DNA of 64,000 nt from Alteromonas sp. KUL42 (GTDB lineage: Bacteria > Pseudomonadota > Gammaproteobacteria > Enterobacterales > Alteromonadaceae). Shown here one piece after another: positions 59,082-64,000 of this stretch. Both the position numbers and the translations under genes were made by a program. The first letter of the stretch is position 1. Each line of letters opens with the position of its first letter. The notes under the pieces are model-generated. The model saw only the letters and a list, made by a program, of their open reading frames with translations. It searched no databases and was not told the DNA's origin. Location of the stretch: positions 62,001 through 126,000 of the forward strand of contig NZ_BJKK01000004.1 in NCBI RefSeq assembly GCF_006538325.1, given 5' to 3'.

Positions 59082-59111
59082 TTGACTTGTTGGTGCATTA
59101 TAAAGTACAAA
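59082..59111 (+). promoter_or_regulatory. Candidate gltA promoter
   Basis: TTGACT (59082-59087) and TACAAA (59106-59111) are separated by 18 bases, about 80 bases before the gltA start. Confidence 0.45.
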
Positions 59112-59189
59112 TACGCCCACTTTTCCCAACGAAGCGGATATTTTCGTCCGTTTTCGCTGCAAACAGAACCATTCTGAGGAGAGCATTAT

Positions 59190-60467
59190 ATGGCAGATCA
59201 GAAAGCCATTCTTAAGGCCGGCGGTAAGGAAATCGAGCTTCCTATATTGTCTGGCACAGAAGGACAAGATGTAATTGATGTTCGTGCATTAGGCCAACAT
59301 GGCTACTTTACGTACGACCCAGGTTTTATGGCGACAGGATCTTGCGAATCGGCTATTACCTACATTGATGGCGCTCAAGGTGTTTTATTACACCGCGGCT
59401 TCCCAATTGAAGAACTTGCACGCGATGCAGATTACCTTGAAGTGTGTCACATGCTTCTTCACGGTGATGCACCAAATAAAGAAGAATACGAAGAATTTAA
59501 AGCGACAATTACTCGTCACACCATGGTTCACGAACAAATTAACATGTTCTTCCACGGTTTCCGCAACGACGCCCACCCTATGGCAATGCTATGTGGTACC
59601 GTAGGCGCGATGTCTTCTTTCTATCATAGCGATCTTGACGTTTCTAACGAAGAACAGCGTGTTCGCAGCGCACATCGCCTTATTGCGAAAATGCCTACGC
59701 TTGTTGCTATGTGTTACAAATATAACATCGGTCAGCCGTTTGTTTACCCACGTAACGATTTAAGCTATGCCGCTAACTTCCTGAACATGATGTTCTCTGT
59801 ACCTGCTGAAGAATATCAAATCAGCCCAGCGGTAGAACGCGCAATGGACCGTATCTTTACATTGCACGCAGACCATGAACAAAACGCTTCAACGTCTACC
59901 GTACGTTTAGCCGGTTCTTCTGGTGCTAACCCTTATGCGTGTATCGCTGCAGGTGTTGCGTCACTTTGGGGCCCTGCTCATGGCGGTGCAAACGAAGCAT
60001 GTCTAAATATGCTTGAGGAAATTGGTACTGTAGACCGCATTCCTGAATTTATTGCTCGAGCTAAAGATAAGAGCGATCCTTTCCGTCTTATGGGCTTCGG
60101 TCACCGTGTTTATAAAAACCACGACCCACGCGCTACAGTAATGCGTGAAAGCTGCCACGAAGTACTAAGCGAACTTAACGTTAAAGATCCACTACTAGAA
60201 GTAGCAATGGAGCTTGAGAAAATTGCGTTAAGCGACCCATACTTCGCAGAGAAGAAATTGTTCCCTAACGTAGATTTCTACTCGGGTATCGTGCTAAAAG
60301 CAATTGGTATCCCTACCAATATGTTCACGTGTATCTTTGCGCTGTCTCGTACTGTTGGCTGGATCTCACATTGGCATGAAATGATGAGCGATCCTAAGCA
60401 AAAAATCGGTCGTCCTCGTCAACTTTATACTGGCCACAACCAGCGTAAATACACACCGATTAAATAA
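59190..60467 (+). CDS. gltA: Citrate synthase
   Basis: A 425-residue type-II citrate synthase condensing oxaloacetate and acetyl-CoA. The N-terminal small domain begins [33 protein letters not shown] and [18 protein letters not shown] hold active-site histidines and the substrate arginine region, and [18 protein letters not shown] the catalytic aspartate. Length and N-terminal extension fit the hexameric, NADH-sensitive enzymes of Gram-negative bacteria (E. coli 427). It has a GAGGAGAG ribosome site, is divergent from sdhC and has its own terminator. Confidence 0.96.
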   Translation: MADQKAILKAGGKEIELPILSGTEGQDVIDVRALGQHGYFTYDPGFMATGSCESAITYIDGAQGVLLHRGFPIEELARDADYLEVCHMLLHGDAPNKEEYEEFKATITRHTMVHEQINMFFHGFRNDAHPMAMLCGTVGAMSSFYHSDLDVSNEEQRVRSAHRLIAKMPTLVAMCYKYNIGQPFVYPRNDLSYAANFLNMMFSVPAEEYQISPAVERAMDRIFTLHADHEQNASTSTVRLAGSSGANPYACIAAGVASLWGPAHGGANEACLNMLEEIGTVDRIPEFIARAKDKSDPFRLMGFGHRVYKNHDPRATVMRESCHEVLSELNVKDPLLEVAMELEKIALSDPYFAEKKLFPNVDFYSGIVLKAIGIPTNMFTCIFALSRTVGWISHWHEMMSDPKQKIGRPRQLYTGHNQRKYTPIK

Positions 60468-60494
60468 TACTGAACCAAGTATTTATTACATCGT

Positions 60495-60523
60495 AAAAAT
60501 AGCGCCTGATGGGCGCTATTTTT
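60495..60523. terminator. Terminator of gltA
   Basis: AAAAATAGCGCC pairs with GGCGCTATTTTT around TGATG immediately after gltA; the T-run overlaps the leader of the next gene. Confidence 0.88.
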
Positions 60524-60539
60524 GTTTAAGGAGTTCTCG

Positions 60540-60962
60540 ATGCCCTATTCTGTTGTCTTTCTAGGCTTAGCTGGTTTAATACCGTTTTTAGCTATGCCTG
60601 TGGCTTATCAGCTCAATCTAATGCCCATATCGCAAAGTGCTACTTATTTTGTCCAGTATTCAGCGGTGCTGTTATCTTTTTTCGGTGGTGTTCACTGGTG
60701 GGCCGCAATAAGCCAACAGCGCTACGACAAGCAAATGTATATCGCTATGTTACCTACTATTATTGGTTGGCTGTGCTTGGTGTTTTCAAGCGATGTTAAA
60801 GTGCTAGGTATACTCTCACTAAGCTATGTTGCTATTTTAGTGTATGACAAATTTTCGCTTAGCTTACCTAAATCAGAAATTGTGAGTTATATCAGTTTAC
60901 GAATGGCGTTGACCACAGTTGTTGTACTGTGTCACGCATGGATGATATTTTTATTGGCTTAG
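60540..60962 (+). CDS. DUF3429 family membrane protein
   Basis: A 140-residue protein with about five hydrophobic segments (for example VVFLGLAGLIPFLAMPVAY, AVLLSFFGGVHWWAAI, MALTTVVVLCHAWMIFLLA). The FFGGVHWWA motif is the hallmark of DUF3429, a family of unknown function common in marine Proteobacteria. Start at ATG 60540 follows AAGGAG at 60528-60533; the TTG at 60522 is not needed. It lies just after the gltA terminator, so expression from gltA read-through or a weak own promoter is possible. Confidence 0.8.
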   Translation: MPYSVVFLGLAGLIPFLAMPVAYQLNLMPISQSATYFVQYSAVLLSFFGGVHWWAAISQQRYDKQMYIAMLPTIIGWLCLVFSSDVKVLGILSLSYVAILVYDKFSLSLPKSEIVSYISLRMALTTVVVLCHAWMIFLLA

Positions 60963-60999
60963 TGAAAAACCGTAAAGCTATAGAAAAGCGAAGTGCAAG

Positions 61000-61030
61000 A
61001 AAGGCGAAGCGCACAAAAACGCTCGCCTTT
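61000..61030. terminator. Possible terminator after the phosphomannomutase gene
   Basis: AAAGGCGA and TCGCCTTT form a stem with GCG/CGC continuing inward, between convergent genes. T-runs are weak. Confidence 0.45.
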
Positions 61031-61051
61031 CAGTGCAATAAAATAAGATTT

Positions 61052-62512
61052 TTATTCTGCGCGTATCAGCGAAAGTAGCTCGGCAGTTTTCTCTTCCATC
61101 AAAGGAATGTCGCCTTTACTTTCAACGTTTAGTCGAATTACAGGTTCAGTGTTTGACTTACGCAAGTTAAAACGCCAATTACCGAACTCTAGACCTAGGC
61201 CATCAGTTGTATCAACAACCTCTGCAATAGGCTTGTACTTATCGGTAACTCGAGCAAGAGCAGCATCTGCGTCATTAAGCTTGCTATTTATCTCACCCGA
61301 CGAAGGAAACGCTTGAATACGCGCTTTTACCATATCTGCAAGCGGCTTCTTTTTAACGCAAATAAGTTCGGCAATTAACAACCAAGGGATCATTCCTGAA
61401 TCACAGTATGCGAAATCTCTAAAATAATGATGCGCGCTCATTTCGCCGCCATATACTGCATCTTCTTTACGCATACGCTCTTTGATGAAAGCATGACCCG
61501 TTTTAGATTTTATTGGTGTGCCTCCCGCATTGGCAACGATATCTTCTGTATTCCAATAAACACGTGGGTCGTAGATGATTTTACTGTCGGTATTTTTCTC
61601 AATAAAGGCTTCAGCTAGTAAACCGACAATGTAATAGCCTTCAATAAATTCACCGTCGGCATCGAACAGGAAACAACGGTCGAAATCACCATCCCACGCT
61701 ATGCCAAAATCTGCTTTAGTTGCACGAACGGCTTCAGCAGTATCAGCGCGATTCTCTGGTAATAAAGGGTTCGGAATACCATTGGGAAATGTGCCATCAG
61801 CGTTGTGATGAACTTTAACAAACTCAATGGGAACACCACGACTTTTCAATTCATTTTCTATTGCATCAAGCGCAGGACCTGCAGCGCCATTTCCAGCGTT
61901 AACTACCACCTTTAGGGGTGTAAAATTAGCAAGGTCAACGTAGGAAAGCATATGTGAAACGTAATCTTGCATGCAAGATGAAACGGTATACTTATCCGTC
62001 GCAATAAGGTTTTCAGCTTCAACATGGGCCTTGCCGTTAAAAAATGCGTCTGCATCTATCGCTTGCTGGTTTGTATAGTGACCAAGGCGCTCTGCAACAA
62101 TCTGTTCATCAAGCGCCTCAGCGGCTTCTTTTATTGCATTTAGCCCGGTATCACCGCTGATTGGAATAGAGCCAGACTTAACCAGCTTCATTCCATTGTA
62201 GTTTATTGGATTGTGGCTGGCCGTTACCTCAATACCACCATCCACTTTTAGGTGCTTGGTAGCAAAGTAAATCTCTTCCGTACCCGCCATACCAATATCA
62301 GTAACGTTGGCACCTGCATCGATCAGACCTGCGCTCAATGCGAGCTTTAGCGGTGTGGATGTCAGGCGCACATCGCTCCCTACCACGACAGACTTCGCAT
62401 TCAACTGTTTTGCGAAAGCAAAACCGATACGGTAGGCAATTTCTTCGGTTAGCTGAGAGTTAAGCTCACCACGAATATCATAAGCTTTGAAACAAGTGAT
62501 AGGGGTTGTCAT
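61052..62512 (-). CDS. Phosphomannomutase/phosphoglucomutase
   Basis: A 486-residue alpha-D-phosphohexomutase. [15 protein letters not shown] is the family start, [16 protein letters not shown] holds the phosphorylated active-site serine, [11 protein letters not shown] is the metal-binding loop, [13 protein letters not shown] the sugar-binding loop, and [14 protein letters not shown] the phosphate-binding C-terminus. It interconverts mannose-6-P/mannose-1-P (and probably glucose-6-P/glucose-1-P) for GDP-mannose and surface polysaccharide synthesis. It is slightly longer than E. coli CpsG (456). No polysaccharide genes adjoin it in this window. Confidence 0.9.
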   Translation of the reverse strand: MTTPITCFKAYDIRGELNSQLTEEIAYRIGFAFAKQLNAKSVVVGSDVRLTSTPLKLALSAGLIDAGANVTDIGMAGTEEIYFATKHLKVDGGIEVTASHNPINYNGMKLVKSGSIPISGDTGLNAIKEAAEALDEQIVAERLGHYTNQQAIDADAFFNGKAHVEAENLIATDKYTVSSCMQDYVSHMLSYVDLANFTPLKVVVNAGNGAAGPALDAIENELKSRGVPIEFVKVHHNADGTFPNGIPNPLLPENRADTAEAVRATKADFGIAWDGDFDRCFLFDADGEFIEGYYIVGLLAEAFIEKNTDSKIIYDPRVYWNTEDIVANAGGTPIKSKTGHAFIKERMRKEDAVYGGEMSAHHYFRDFAYCDSGMIPWLLIAELICVKKKPLADMVKARIQAFPSSGEINSKLNDADAALARVTDKYKPIAEVVDTTDGLGLEFGNWRFNLRKSNTEPVIRLNVESKGDIPLMEEKTAELLSLIRAE

Positions 62513-62628
62513 TAAATTTATCGTTCCCTGTGATTTTCTATGCCTATATTAAATCACTAGGGGCTCGTAAATACTAACCTAATATGCGCATTTACAGGCG
62601 ATATCTACCTGATTACAGTGATATACGG

Positions 62629-63507
62629 TTAATTGGTCAGCACGCCGTTTTGATAGTCATTAAACGCCTGCACAATTTCTTGTTGCGTATTCATAACAAA
62701 AGGCCCGTATTGTACGATAGGTTCGTTTATGGGTTTTCCAGACACCAAAATAAACTTTGCTTCATCCTTAGACATTTTTTGCACTTTATTGCTAGAGGAT
62801 AGACGAACAGCATTACCCTGTTGTGTCAATACCGCCAATTGACCACACTTTAATGACTTTTTCTCACCAAAATTATCTAAAATTGCGATGTCACCTTCGT
62901 ATACGTAAATAAAAGCACTATCTTCATCGCTAATATCAATCGATACGTTGCCAGATAATGCAACGTCTAGAAACGTAGGCGCTACAGCCGTTGTTTTTAC
63001 TGGGCCGATTACACCACTTACTTCTCCTGCTAGCACCTTCACTTTTGCATCGTCAATGTTTACAGTAGGTACGTTGTCTGGCGTAATGTCTTGGTAGTTT
63101 GGCGCACTTAGTTTTTCACTGGCTGGCAAGTTAACCCAAAGCTGAAAACCTTTTAGCAAGCCTTCTTCTTGCTCTGGCATTTCTTCATGAATAATTCCTT
63201 TTCCTGCGTTCATCCATTGAATACCTCCTGCTTCAATAAGACCATTGTTACCTACTGAGTCTTTGTGGCGCATTTTACCCGCAAGCATATATGTTACCGT
63301 TTGGAAGCCACGGTGCGGGTGTGCAGGAAAGCCAGCGATATATTCACCAGGGTTGTCAGAACCAAAAAAATCTAACATCAAGAACGGATCTAAACGCGGC
63401 AAAGTAGGTTGTCCAATAATACGCGTAAGTGACACCCCTGCTCCATCACTGGTCGCAATCCCAGTAACCAATTTTTCTACATGTCGATATGTTTTTGCAT
63501 CCGTCAT
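62629..63507 (-). CDS. Pirin family protein
   Basis: A 292-residue double-cupin protein. The metal site is visible in the N-terminal cupin: FPAHPHRGFQTVTYML supplies two histidines, and AGKGIIHEEMPE the third histidine and the glutamate. Bacterial pirins include quercetin 2,3-dioxygenases and stress or redox regulators, so its role is not fixed. Start at 63507 (MTDAKTYRHV) is supported by an upstream GAGG; the eight residues before it are not conserved. It follows the glutathionyl-hydroquinone reductase gene on the same strand by 86 bases. Confidence 0.88.
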   Translation of the reverse strand: MTDAKTYRHVEKLVTGIATSDGAGVSLTRIIGQPTLPRLDPFLMLDFFGSDNPGEYIAGFPAHPHRGFQTVTYMLAGKMRHKDSVGNNGLIEAGGIQWMNAGKGIIHEEMPEQEEGLLKGFQLWVNLPASEKLSAPNYQDITPDNVPTVNIDDAKVKVLAGEVSGVIGPVKTTAVAPTFLDVALSGNVSIDISDEDSAFIYVYEGDIAILDNFGEKKSLKCGQLAVLTQQGNAVRLSSSNKVQKMSKDEAKFILVSGKPINEPIVQYGPFVMNTQQEIVQAFNDYQNGVLTN

Positions 63508-63593
63508 GATGTGCCTCGTAAAAATATTCAAACCTATTTAGAGCAGATTTACCTTTGTCATTCATTCAACAAACTAAGGTCAACACGCACTCA

Positions 63594-64000
63594 TTATGCA
63601 TACAAGTAGTTTTTGGTGTCGCGACCATGAGGAGACAGTAAATCCTGCTCAGTGCCAACAGGGATAACTTGTGTGGGGTTGATCATGGTGTGGCTGTAGT
63701 AATAATGTCGCTTTATGTGATCAAAGTTCACTGTTTCAGCGATTCCCGGAACCTGATACAGCTCTTTCATGTAGCCGAATATATTCGGATAATCAGCAAT
63801 TTGCTTCATATTACATTTAAAGTGACCATGGTATACCGCATCAAATCGAATTAACGTTGTAAACAGTCGCCAATCCGCTTCGGTTATTGTACTGCCCACC
63901 AAGTAGCGCTGGCCAGAAAGTCGCTTTTCAATAATATCTAGCGCCCTAAAAACTGCAAATACGGCATCCTCATAGGCAGCTTGCGTTGTAGCAAAACCCG
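63594..64000 (-). CDS. Glutathionyl-hydroquinone reductase (YqjG/Xi-class GST), N-terminus cut by window edge
   Basis: The C-terminal 134 residues of an Xi-class glutathione transferase are present; the frame is open to base 64000. LVGSTITEADWRLFTTLIRFDAVYHGHFKCN is the conserved core of these enzymes, and YYYSHTMINPTQVIPVGT near the end is diagnostic. They reduce glutathionyl-hydroquinones using glutathione through an N-terminal cysteine that lies outside the window. The pirin gene follows, so both may act on quinone or redox stress. Confidence 0.88.
   Translation of the reverse strand, partial: GFATTQAAYEDAVFAVFRALDIIEKRLSGQRYLVGSTITEADWRLFTTLIRFDAVYHGHFKCNMKQIADYPNIFGYMKELYQVPGIAETVNFDHIKRHYYYSHTMINPTQVIPVGTEQDLLSPHGRDTKNYLYA

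Larger units (their letters stand above)
58487..59189. other. Large divergent regulatory region between sdhC and gltA
   Basis: This 703-base A/T-rich region has no credible ORF. It includes a perfect 20-bp palindrome (58627-58646), a gltA promoter candidate (59082-59111) and a good GAGGAGAG ribosome site before gltA. Its length and position suggest joint control of TCA genes. I cannot identify further sites with confidence. Confidence 0.6.

Noticed and set aside
58487..59189. Small RNA gene in the sdhC-gltA gap
   Set aside because: The region is A/T-rich and has a palindrome, but I see no promoter-plus-terminator unit that would define an sRNA.
1..64000. Mobile element, prophage, CRISPR array, tRNA or rRNA genes
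   Set aside because: I looked for transposase/integrase proteins, regularly spaced direct repeats, cloverleaf-like 3' CCA segments and rRNA sequence and found none that hold up.

Overview
The window reads as a chromosomal segment of a marine gammaproteobacterium of the Alteromonas type (order Alteromonadales). This is inferred from the proteins: a NhaD sodium/proton antiporter, a PsrA-like regulator, VolA-type and penicillin-acylase-type lipoproteins, and TonB-dependent receptors beside a flavin-dependent halogenase, alongside an Escherichia-like sdhCDAB/sucABCD/gltA block. I saw no rRNA, tRNA, CRISPR array, transposase, integrase or prophage gene.

Region 1 (1-15.9 kb) is housekeeping and catabolism: the end of a GmhB-type phosphatase overlapping rlmA; a valine-degradation pair (3-hydroxyisobutyryl-CoA hydrolase and acyl-CoA dehydrogenase) behind a possible LiuR-type operator; an orphan REC-TPR response regulator; nhaD; an FKBP isomerase; a secreted protein with two esterase nucleophile elbows; a 3-hydroxyisobutyrate-dehydrogenase-like enzyme; glutathione peroxidase; a D-2-hydroxyacid dehydrogenase; cmoM; a Nif3-like protein; a small unknown protein; a PsrA-like TetR regulator; and sohB. 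Region 2 (16-24.2 kb) holds two large lipoprotein hydrolases (penicillin acylase family, VolA-type lipase), yciK and glnS.

Region 3 (24.4-48.3 kb) is the accessory part, a starch/maltodextrin utilisation locus. It has a LacI-family regulator, an OprO/P-like porin, three GH13 amylase-family enzymes, an SLC45-type sugar transporter, a 1443-residue pullulanase lipoprotein with three C-terminal SusE/SusF-like repeats, two TonB-dependent receptors and a tryptophan-halogenase-family gene. The same 14-mer, TGCATACGTATTCA, stands upstream of four transcription units here (32087, 34234, 43605, 48368). A weaker copy overlaps a promoter-like sequence before the porin (25533). I infer one LacI-type regulon, most likely run by the regulator at 24454. 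Starch would be bound and debranched at the cell surface, maltodextrins imported by the TonB receptors, trimmed in the periplasm by the GH13 enzymes and taken into the cytoplasm by the SLC45 transporter. A patatin-like gene and an RNA methyltransferase gene sit inside this locus.

Two genes here are split by one-base frameshifts in 7-base homopolymers: the halogenase (43795-45311) and the patatin-like phospholipase (34936-35827). The halogenase break lies exactly on T TTT TTA, a canonical -1 ribosomal frameshifting heptamer, and -1 is the shift that restores the frame. Programmed frameshifting, a real mutation and a sequencing error therefore all remain open.

Region 4 (48.5-64 kb) is the TCA cycle block: leftward sdhCDAB, a terminator, then sucABCD (SucB with two lipoyl domains), with divergent gltA across a 703-base regulatory region. 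It is followed by a DUF3429 membrane protein, a phosphomannomutase/phosphoglucomutase, a pirin and a partial glutathionyl-hydroquinone reductase at the right edge.
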